This document shows positions 38,332 to 49,215 of a DNA stretch of 64,000 nt, in pieces (the stretch's first letter is position 1; the number at the start of each line of letters is the position of its first letter). A program made the position numbers and the translations under genes. The DNA is from Steromphala cineraria (lineage: Eukaryota > Mollusca > Gastropoda > Trochida > Trochidae), in assembly GCA_916613615.1 (NCBI GenBank), contig OU744731.1, forward strand, positions 49,390,645 to 49,454,644. The letters run 5' to 3'. The notes under the pieces are model-generated. The model was not told the origin of the DNA, did not search any database, and saw only the letters and a program-made list of their open reading frames with translations.

Positions 38332-41300
38332 CATTTTGACTAAAATGGTCAAATTCAAATTTCTTATTAAAAACTAGCAGAAATTGTGCACAAGGCTCCC
38401 AAGAAGCAATACCGATTGAAAAAAATTGAATTTGAAAAAAAAATTTTTTTGACGTTAGGGTGAGCTTAGGGTAAGGTTCAGAGAAATTGGAAATTTTGAC
38501 AAAAATGGTCAAATTCAAATTTCTGATTAAAAACTAGCAGAAATTGTGCACAAGGCTCCCAAAAAGCAATACCGATTGTAAACAATTGAATTTGAAAAAA
38601 TAATTGTTTTGACGTTAGGGTGAGCTTGGGGGTACAGGTTTAGAGAAATTGGACATTTTGACTAAAATGGTCAAATTCTATTTTCTGATTAAAAACTAGC
38701 AGAAATTGTGCACAAGGCTCCCAAAAAGCAATACCGATTGAAAACAATTGAATTTGAAAAAATATCTTTTTTGACGTTAGGGTGAGCTTGGGGGTACAGG
38801 TTCAGAGAAATTGGACATTTTGACTAAAATGGTCAAATTCAAATTTCTTATTAAAAACTAGCAGAAATTGTGCACAAGGCTCCAAAGAAGCAATACCGAT
38901 TGAAAAAAATTGAATTTGAAAAATTATTTTTTTTGACGTTAGGGTGAGCTTGGGGTAAGGTTCAGAGAAATTGGAAATTTTGACAAAAATGGTCAAATTC
39001 AAATTTCTGATTAAAAACTAGCAGAAATTGTGCACAAGGCTCCCAAAAAGCAATACCGATTGTAAACAATTGAATTTGAAAAAATAATTGTTTTGACGTT
39101 AGGGTGAGCTTGCGGTACAGTTCAGAGAAATTGGACATTTTGACTAAAATGGTCAAATTCAAATTTCTTATTAAAAACTAGCAGAAATTGTGCACAAGGC
39201 TCCCAAGAAGCAATACCGATTGAAAAAAATTGAATTTGAATAATAATTTTTTTGACGTTAGGGTGAGCTTGGGGTAAGGTTCAGAGAAATTGGAAATTTT
39301 GACAAAAATGGTCAAATTCAAATTTCTGATTAAAAACTAGCAGAAATTGTGCACAAGGCTCCCAAGAAGCAATACCGATTGAAACAAAATTGAATTTGAA
39401 AAAATAATTTTTTTTACGTTAGGGTGAGCTTGGGGGTAAGGTTCAGAGAAATTGGACATTTTGACTAAAATGGTCAAATTCAAATTTCTGATTAAAAACT
39501 AGCAGAAATTGTTCCCAAGGCTCCCAAGAAGCAATACCAATTGAAAAAAATAGAATTTGAAAAAATAATTTTTTTGACGTTAGGGTGAACTTGGGGGTAC
39601 AGGTTCAGAGAAATTGGATATTTTGACTAAAATGGTCAAATTCAAATTTCTGATTAAAAACTAGCAGAAATTGTTCACAAGGCTCCCAAGAAGCAATACC
39701 GATTGAAAAAAATTGAATTTGAAAAAATAATTTTTTTGACGTTAGGGTGAGCTTGGGGGTACAGGTTCAGAGAAATTGGACATTTTGACTAAAATGGTCA
39801 AATTCAAATTTCTGATTAAAAACTAGCAGAAATTGTTCACAAGGCTCCCAAGAAGCAATACGGATTGAAAAAAATTGAATTTGAAAAAATAATTTTTTTG
39901 ACGTTAGGGTGAGCTTTCAGTACGGTTCAGAGAAATTGGACATTTTGACTAAAATGGTCAAATTCAAATTTCTTATTAAAAACTAGCAGAAATTGTGCAC
40001 AAGGCTCCCAAAAAGCAATACCGATTGTAAACAATTGAATTTGAAAAAATAGTTGTTTTGACGTTAGGGTGAGCTTGGGGGTACAGGTTCAGAGAAATTG
40101 GACATTTTGACTAAAATGGTCAAATTCTATTTTCTGATTAAAAACTAGCAGAAATTGTGCACAAGGCTCCCAAAAAGCAATACCGATTGAAAACAATTGA
40201 ATTTGAAAAAATATCTTTTTTGACGTTAGGGTGAGCTTGGGGGTACAGGTTCAGAGAAATTGGACATTTTGACTAAAATGGTCAAATTCTATTTTCTGAT
40301 TAAAAACTAGCAGAAATTGTGCACAAGGCTCCCAAAAAGCAATACCGATTGAAAACAATTGAATTTGAAAAAATATTTTTTTTGACGTTAGGGTGAGCTT
40401 GCGGTACGGTTCAGAGAAATTGGACATTTTGACTAAAATGGTCAAATTCAAATTTCTTATTAAAAACTAGCAGAAATTGTGCACAAGGCTCCCAAGAAGC
40501 AATACCGATTGAAAAAAATTGAATTTGAAAAATAATTTTTTTGACGTTAGGGTGAGCTTGGGGTAAGGTTCAGAGAAATTGGAAATTTTGACAAAAATGG
40601 TCAAATTCAAATTTCTGATTAAAAACAAGCAGAAATTGTGCACAAGGCTCCCAAAAAGCAATACCGATTGTAAACAATTGAATTTGAAAAAATAATTGTT
40701 TTGACGTTAGGGTGAGCTTGGGGGTACAGGTTCAGAGAAATTGGACATTTTGACTAAAATGGTCAAATTCTATTTTCTGATTAAAAACTAGCAGAAATTG
40801 TGCACAAGGCGGGAAGCAATACCGATTGAAAACAATTGAATTTGAAAAAATATCTTTTTTGACGTTAGGGTGAGCTTGCGGTACGGTTCAGAGAAATTGG
40901 ACATTTTTGACTAAAATGGTCAAATTCAAATTTCTTATTAAAAACTAGCAGAAATTGTGCACAAGGCTCCCAAAAAGCAATACCGATTGAAAACAATTGA
41001 ATTTGAAAAAATATTTTTTTTGACGTTAGGGTGAGCTTGCGGTAAGGTTCAGAGAAATTGGAAATTTTGACAAAAATGGTCAAATTCAAATTTCTGATTA
41101 AAAACTAGCAGAAATTGTGCACAAGGCTCACAAAAAGCAATACCGATTGTAAACAATTGAATTTGAAAAAATAATTGTTTTGACGTTAGGGTGAGCTTGG
41201 GGGTACAGGTTCAGAGAAATTGGACATTTTGACTAAAATGGTCAAATTCTATTTTCTGATTAAAAACTAGCAGAAATTGTGCACAAGGCGGGAAGCAATA

Positions 41301-42342
41301 CCGATTGAAAACAATTGAATTTGAAAAAATATCTTTTTTGACGTTAGGGTGAGCTTGCGGTACGGTTCAGAGAAATTGGACATTTTGACTAAAATGGTCA
41401 AATTCAAATTTCTGATTAAAAACTAGCAGAAATTGTGCACAAGGCTCCCAAAAAGCAATACCGATTGAAAACAATTGAATTTGAAAAAATATTTTTTTTG
41501 ACGTTAGGGTGAGCTTGCGGTAAGGTTCAGAGAAATTGGACATTTTGACTAAAATGGTCAAATTCAAATATGTGATTAAAAACTAGCAGAAATTGTGGCT
41601 AGGCTCCCAAGAAGCAATACCGATTGAACAAAATTGAATTTGAAAAAATAATTTTTTGGACGTTAGGGTGAGCTTGGGTTAAGGTTCAGAGAAATTGGAC
41701 ATTTTGACTAAAATGGTCAAATTCAAATTTCTGATTAAAAACTAGCAGAAATTGTGCACAAGGCTCCCAAAAAGCAATACCGATTGAAAAAAATTGAATA
41801 TGAAAAAATAATTTTTTGGACGTTAGGGTGAGCTTGGGGTAAGGTTCAGAGAAATTGGACATTTTGACAAAAATGGTCACATTCAAATTTCTGATTAAAA
41901 ACTAGCAGAAATTGTGCACAAGGCTCCCAAGAAGCAATACCGATTGATACAAAATTGAATTTGAAAAAATAATTTTTTTTACGTTAGGGTGAGCTTGGGT
42001 TAAGGTTCAGAGAAATTGGACATTTTGACTAAAATGGTCAAATTCAAATTTCTGATTAAAAACTAGCAGAAATTGTGCACAAGGCTCCCAAGAAGCAATA
42101 CCGATTGAAAAAAATTGAATTTGAAAAAATAATTTTTTGGACGTTAGGGTGAGCTTGGGGTAAGGTTCAGAGAAATTGGACATTTTGACAAAAATGGTCA
42201 AGTTCAAATTTCTGATTAAAAACTAGCAGAAATTGTGCACAAGGCTCCCAAGAAGCAATACCGATTGAAACAAAATTGAATTTGAAAAAATAATTTTTTT
42301 GACGTTAGGGTGAGCTTGGGGGTAAGGTTCAGAGAAATTGGA
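38332..42342 (+). repeat. Long higher-order repeat, unit 2 (4011 bp)
   Basis: About 25 monomers. Order of landmarks: R with gcttagggtaagg, S, Q, R with attattttttttgacg, gcggtacag, gttcccaagg (39511), atagaatttg (39550), gctttcagtacgg (39912), two ggcgggaagc (40808, 41287), tggctagg (41596), and three gcttgggttaagg or ggggtaagg units. It contains ggctccaaag near 38878. The next unit starts directly at 42343. Confidence 0.85.
40808..41296 (+). repeat. Pair of ggcgggaagc sites (40808, 41287)
   Basis: 479 bp apart, that is three monomers, in unit 2 of the long higher-order repeat. One extra T (catttttgac) near 40905 shifts phase between them. Confidence 0.85.
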
Positions 42343-44113
42343 CATTTTGACTAAAATGGTCAAATTCAAATTTCTGATTAAAAACTAGCAGAAATTGTGC
42401 ACAAGGCTCCCAAGAAGCAATACCGATTGAAAAAAATTGAATTTGAAAAATAATTTTTTTTGACGTTAGGGTGAGCTTAGGGTAAGGTTCAGAGAAATTG
42501 GAAATTTTGACAAAAATGGTCAAATTCAAATTTCTGATTAAAAACTAGCAGAAATTGTGCACAAGGCTCCCAAAAAGCAATACCGATTGTAAACAATTGA
42601 ATTTGAAAAAATAATTGTTTTGACGTTAGGGTGAGCTTGGGGGTACAGGTTCAGAGAAATTGGACATTTTGACTAAAATGGTCAAATTCTATTTTCTGAT
42701 TAAAAACTAGCAGAAATTGTGCACAAGGCTCCCAAAAAGCAATACCGATTGAAAACAATTGAATTTGAAAAAATATCTTTTTTGACGTTAGGGTGAGCTT
42801 GGGGGTACAGGTTCAGAGAAATTGGACATTTTGACTAAAAGGGTCAAATTCAAATTTCTTATTAAAAACTAGCAGAAATTGTGCACAAGGCTCCCAAGAA
42901 GCAATACCGATTGAAAAAAATTGAATTTGAAAAATTATTTTTTTTGACGTTAGGGTGAGCTTGGGGTAAGGTTCAGAGAAATTGGAAATGTTGACAAAAA
43001 TGGTCAAATTCAAATTTCTGATTAAAAACTAGCAGAAATTGTGCACAAGGCTCCCAAAAAGCAATACCGATTGTAAACAATTGAATTTGAAAAAATAATT
43101 GTTTTGACGTTAGGGTGAGCTTGTGGTACAGTTCAGAGAAATTGGACATTTTGACTAAAATGGTCAAATTCAAATTTCTTATTAAAAACTAGCAGAAATT
43201 GTGCACAAGGCTCCCAAGAAGCAATACCGATTGAAAAAAATTGAATTTGAAAAATAATTTTTTTGACGTTAGGGTGAGCTTGGGGTAAGGTTCAGAGAAA
43301 TTGGAAATTTTGACAAAAATGGTCAAATTCAAATTTCTGATTAAAAACTAGCAGAAATTGTGCACAAGGCTCCCAAGAAGCAATACCGATTGAAACAAAA
43401 TTGAATTTGAAAAAATATTTTTTTTTACGTTAGGGTGAGCTTGGGGGTAAGGTTCAGAGAAATTGGACATTTTGACTAAAATGGTCAAATTCAAATTTCT
43501 GATTAAAAACTAGCAGAAATTGTTCCCAAGGCTCCCAAGAAGCAATACCGATTGAAAAAAATAGAATTTGAAAAAATAATTTTTTTGACGTTAGGGTGAA
43601 CTTGTGGGTAAAGGTTCAGAGAAATTGGATATTTTGACTAAAATGGTCAAATTCAAATTTCTGATTAAAAACTAGCAGAAATTGTTCACAAGGCTCCCAA
43701 GAAGCAATACCGATTGAAAAAAATTGAATTTGAAAAAATAATTTTTTTGACGTTAGGGTGAACTTGGGGGTACAGGTTCAGAGAAATTGGACATTTTGAC
43801 TAAAATGGTCAAATTCAAATTTCTGATTAAAAACTAGCAGAAATTGTTCACAAGGCTCCCAAGAAGCAATACCGATTGAAAAAAATTGAATTTGAAAAAA
43901 TAATTTTTTTGACGTTAGGCTGAGCTTGGGGGTACAGGTTCAGAGAAATTGGACATTTTGACTAAAATGGTCAAATTCTATTTTCTGATTAAAAACTAGC
44001 AGAAATTGTGCACAAGGCTCCCAAAAAGCAATACCGATTGAAAACAATTGAATTTGAAAAAATATTTTTTTTGACGTTAGGGTGAGCTTTCAGTACGGTT
44101 CAGAGAAATTGGA

Positions 44114-44757
44114 CATTTTGACTAAAATGGTCAAATTCAAATTTCTTATTAAAAACTAGCAGAAATTGTGCACAAGGCTCCCAAGAAGCAATACCGATTG
44201 AAAAAAGTTGAATTTGAAAAATAATTTTTTTTGACGTTAGGGTGAGCTTAGGGTAAGGTTCAGAGAAATTGGAAATTTTGACAAAAATTGTCAAATTCAA
44301 ATTTCTGATTAAAAACTAGCAGAAATTGTGCACAAGGCTCCCAAAAAGCAATACCGATTGTAAACAATTGAATTTGAAAAAATAATTGTTTTGACGTTAG
44401 GGTGAGCTTGGGGGTACAGGTTCAGAGAAATTGGACATTTTGACTAAAATGGTCAAATTCTATTTTCTGATTAAAAACTAGCAGAAATTGTGCACAAGGC
44501 TCCCAAAAAGCAATACCGATTGAAAACAATTGAATTTGAAAAAATATCTTTATTGACGTTAGGGTGAGCTTGGGGGTACAGGTTCAGAGAAATTGGACAT
44601 TTTGACTAAAATGGTCAAATTCTATTTTCTGATTAAAAACTAGCAGAAATTGTGCACAAGGCTCCCAAAAAGCAATACCGATTGAAAACAATTGAATTTG
44701 AAAAAATATTTTTTTTGACGTTAGGGTGAGCTTGCGGTACGGTTCAGAGAAATTGGA
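44114..44757 (+). repeat. R-S-Q-Q' tetramer, 644 bp, within unit 3
   Basis: Same length and class order as 21110-21753, again preceded by a gctttca-tacgg end and ending gcttgcggtacgg. Small changes: gaaaaaagttg (near 44205), atatctttattgacg, and ggacgtttt at its right end. Confidence 0.82.
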
Positions 44758-45140
44758 CGTTTTGACTAAAATGGTCAAATTCAAATTTCTTATTAAAAAC
44801 TAGCAGAAATTGTGCACAAGGCTCCCAAGAAGCAATACCGATTGAAAAAAATTGAATTTGAAAAATAATTTTTTTGACGTTAGGGTGAGCTTGGGGTAAG
44901 GTTCAGAGAAATTGGAAATTTTGACAAAAATGGTCAAATTCAAATTTCTGATTAAAAACTAGCAGAAATTGTGCACAAGGCTCCCAAAAAGCAATACCGA
45001 TTGTAAACAATTGAATTTGAAAAAATAATTGTTTTGACGTTAGGGTGAGCTTGGGGGTACAGGTTCAGAGAAATTGGACATTTTGACTAAAATGGTCAAA
45101 TTCTATTTTCTGATTAAAAACTAGCAGAAATTGTGCACAA

Positions 45141-45628
45141 GGCGGGAAGCAATACCGATTGAAAACAATTGAATTTGAAAAAATATCTTTTTTGACGTTA
45201 GGGTGAGCTTGCGGTACGGTTCAGAGAAATTGGACATTTTGACTAAAATGGTCAAATTCAAATTTCTTATTAAAAACTAGCAGAAATTGTGCACAAGGCT
45301 CCCAAAAAGCAATACCGATTGAAAACAATTGAATTTGAAAAAATATTTTTTCTGACGTTAGGGTGAGCTTGCGGTAAGGTTCAGAGAAATTGGAAATTTT
45401 GACAAAAATGGTCAAATTCAAATTTCTGATTAAAAACTAGCAGAAATTGTGCACAAGGCTCCCAAAAAGCAATACCGATTGTAAACAATTGAATTTGAAA
45501 AAATAATTGTTTTGACGTTAGGGTGAGCTTGGGGGTACAGGTTCAGAGAAATTGGACATTTTGACTAAAATGGTCAAATTCTATTTTCTGATTAAAAACT
45601 AGCAGAAATTGTGCACAAGGCGGGAAGC
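45141..45628 (+). repeat. Pair of ggcgggaagc sites (45141, 45619)
   Basis: 478 bp apart in unit 3, at +4333 and +4332 from the pair in unit 2. The second reads ggcgggaagctatacc. Confidence 0.85.
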
Positions 45629-46674
45629 TATACCGATTGAAAACAATTGAATTTGAAAAAATATCTTTTTTGACGTTAGGGTGAGCTTGCGGTACGGTTC
45701 AGAGAAATTGGACATTTTGACTAAAATGGTCAAATTCAAATTTCTTATTAAAAACTAGCAGAAATTGTGCACAAGGCTCCCAAAAAGCAATACCGATTGA
45801 AAACAATTGAATTTGAAAAAATATTTTTTTTGACGTTAGGGTGAGCTTGCGGTAAGGTTCAGAGAAATTGGACATTTTGACTAAAATGGTCAAATTCAAA
45901 TATGTGATTAAAAACTAGCAGAAATTGTGGCTAGGCTCCCAAGAAGCAATGCCGATTGAACAAAATTGAATTTGAAAAAATAATTTTTTGGACGTTAGGG
46001 TGAGCTTGGGTTAAGGTTCAGAGAAATTGGACATTTTGACTAAAATGGTCAAATTCAAATTTCTGATTAAAAACTAGCAGAAATTGTGCACAAGGCTCCC
46101 AAAAAGCAATACCGATTGAAAAAAATTGAATATGAAAAAATAATTTTTTGGACGTTAGGGTAAGCTTGGGGTAAGGTTCAGAGAAATTGGACATTTTGAC
46201 AAAAATGGTCACATTCAAATTTCTGATTAAAAACTAGCAGAAATTGTGCACAAGGCTCCCAAGAAGCAATACCGATTGAAACAAAATTGAATTTGAAAAA
46301 ATAATTTTTTTTACGTTAGGGTGAGCTTGGGTTAAGGTTCAGAGAAATTGGACATTTTGACTAAAATGGTCAAATTCAAATTTCTGATTAAAAACTAGCA
46401 GAAATTGTGCACAAGGCTCCCAAGAAGCAATACCGATTGAAAAAAATTGAATTTGAAAAAATTTTTTTTTGGACGTTAGGGTGAGCTTGGGGTAAGGTTC
46501 AGAGAAATTGGACATTTTGACAAAAATGGTCAAATTCAAATTTCTGATTAAAAACTAGCAGAAATTGTGCACAAGGCTCCCAAGAAGCAATACCGATTGA
46601 AACAAAATTGAATTTGAAAAAATAATTTTTTTTACGTTAGGGTGAGCTTGGGGGTAAGGTTCAGAGAAATTGGA

Positions 46675-49215
46675 CATTTTGACTAAAATGGTCAAATTCA
46701 AATTTCTGATTAAAAACTAGCAGAAATTGTTCACAAGGCTCCCAAGAAGCAATACCGATTGAAAAAAATAGAATTTGAAAAAATAATTTTTTTGACGTTA
46801 GGGTGAACTTGGGGGTACAGGTTCAGAGAAATTGGATATTTTGACTAAAATGGTCAAATTCAAATTTCTGATTAAAAACTAGCAGAAATTGTTCACAAGG
46901 CTCCCAAGAAGCAATACCGATTGAAAAAAATTGAATTTGAAAAAATAATGTTTTTGACGTTAGGGTGAACTTGGGGGTACAGGTTCAGAGAAATTGGACA
47001 TTTTGACTAAAATGGTCAAATTCAAATTTCTGATTAAAAACTAGCAGAAATTGTTCACAAGGCTCCCAAGAAGCAATACCGATTGAAAAAAATTGAATTT
47101 GAAAAAATAATTTTTTTGACGTTAGGGTGAACTTGGGGGTACAGGTTCAGAGAAATTGGACATTTTGACTAAAATGGTCAAATTCAAATTTCTGATTAAA
47201 AACTAGCAGAAATTGTTCACAAGGCTCCCAAGAAGCAATACCGATTGAAAAAAATTGAATTTGAAAAAATAATTTTTTTGACGTTAGGGTGAGCTTGGGG
47301 GTACAGGTTCAGAGAAATTTGACATTTTGACTAAAATGGTCAAATTCTATTTTCTGATTAAAAACTAGCAGAAATTGTGCACAAGGCTCCCAAAAAGCAA
47401 TACCGATTGAAAACAATTGAATTTGAAAAAATATTTTTTTTGACGTTAGGGTGAGCTTGCATTACGGTTCAGAGAAATTGGACATTTTGACTAAAATGGT
47501 CAAATTCAAATTTCTTATTAAAAACTAGCAGAAATTGTGCACAAGGCTCCCAAGAAGCAATACCGATTGAAAAAAATTGAATTTGAAAAATAATTTTTTT
47601 TGACGTTAGGGTGAGCTTAGGGTAAGGTTCAGAGAAATTGGAAATTTTGACAAAAATGGTCAAATTCAAATTTCTGATTAAAAACTAGCAGAAATTGTGC
47701 ACAAGGCTCCCAAAAAGCAATACCGATTGTAAACAATTGAATTTGAAAAAATAATTGTTTTGACGTTAGGGTGAGCTTGGGGGTACAGGTTCAGAGAAAT
47801 TGGACATTTTGACTAAAATGGTCAAATTCTATTTTCTGATTAAAAACTAGCAGAAATTGTGCACAAGGCTCCCAAAAAGCAATACCGATTGAAAACAATT
47901 GAATTTGAAAAAATATCTTTTTTGACGTTAGGGTGAGCTTGGGGGTACAGGTTCAGAGATATTGGACATTTTGACTAAAATGGTCAAATTCAAATTTCTG
48001 ATTAAAAACTAGCAGAAATTGTTCGCAAGGCTCCGTAGAAGCAATACCGATTGAAAAAAATTGAATTTGAAAAAATAATTTTTTTGACGTTAGGGTGAAC
48101 TTGGGGGTACAGGTTCAGAGAAATTGGACATTTTGACTAAAATGGTCAAATTCAAATTTCTTATTAAAAACTAGCAGAAATTGTGCACAAGGCTCCCAAA
48201 AAGCAATACCGATTGAAAACAATTGAATTTGAAAAAATAATTTTTTTGACGTTAGGGTGAGCTTGCAGTACGGTTCAGAGAAATTGGACATTTTGACTAA
48301 AATGGTCAAATTCAAATTTCTTATTAAAAACTAGCAGAAATTGTGCACAAGGCTCCCAAGAAGCAATACCGATTGAAAAAAATTGAATTTGAAAAATAAT
48401 TTTTTTTGACGTTAGGGTGAGCTTGGGGTAAGGTTCAGAGAAATTGGAAATTTTGACAAAAATGGTCAAATTCAAATTTCTGATTAAAAACTAGCAGAAA
48501 TTGTGCACAAGGCTCCCAAAAAGCAATACCGATTGAAAACAATTGAATTTGAAAAAATATCTTTTTTGACGTTAGGGTGAGCTTGCGGTACGGTTCAGAG
48601 AAATTGGACATTTGGACTAAAATGGTCAAATTCAAATTTCTGATTAAAAACTAGCAGAAATTGTGCACAAGGCTCCCAAAAAGCAATACCGATTGTAAAC
48701 AATTGAATTTGAAAAAATAATTGTTTTGACGTTAGGGTGAGCTTGGGGGTACAGGTTCAGAGAAATTGGACATTTTGACTAAAATGGTCAAATTCTATTT
48801 TCTGATTAAAAACTAGCAGAAATTGTGCACAAGGCGGGAAGCAATACCGATTGAAAACAATTGAATTTGAAAAAATATCTTTTTTGACGTTAGGGTGAGC
48901 TTGCGGTACGGTTCAGAGAAATTGGACATTTTGACTAAAATGGTCAAATTCAAATTTCTTATTAAAAACTAGCAGAAATTGTGCACAAGGCTCCCAAAAA
49001 GCAATACCGATTGAAAACAATTGAATTTGAAAAAATATTTTTTTTGACGTTAGGGTGAGCTTGCGGTACGGTTCAGAGAAATTGGACATTTTGACTAAAA
49101 TGGTCATATTCAAATATGTGATTAAAAACTAGCAGAAATTGTGGCTAGGCTCCCAAGAAGCAATACCGATTGAACAAAATTGAATTTGAAAAAATAATTT
49201 TTTGGACGTTAGGGT
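46675..49215 (+). repeat. Long higher-order repeat, partial unit 4
   Basis: Joins unit 3 out of phase: it begins at the point equivalent to 43468. It then follows unit 3 at about +3207 to +3214: atagaatttg 46768, gcttgcattacgg near 47455, a single ggcgggaagc at 48833, tggctagg at 49142. One monomer near 48000 has gttcgcaaggctccgtag, a variant otherwise found only in the next subarray. Confidence 0.75.
48833..48842 (+). repeat. ggcgggaagc site (last)
   Basis: Single site in partial unit 4, 309 bp before the tggctagg landmark, as in unit 3. None seen to the right. Confidence 0.88.

Larger units (their letters stand above)
42343..46674 (+). repeat. Long higher-order repeat, unit 3 (4332 bp)
   Basis: Matches unit 2 at +4011 for the first 1.6 kb, including gttcccaagg at 43522. 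From about 44.44 kb it matches at +4332/4333, to the end. The 321-bp difference is two whole monomers gained within 43.9-44.3 kb (the R-S pair that makes an intact R-S-Q-Q' tetramer). It also contains gacgttaggctgag (near 43917) and gtgaacttgtgggtaaagg, both private. Confidence 0.85.
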
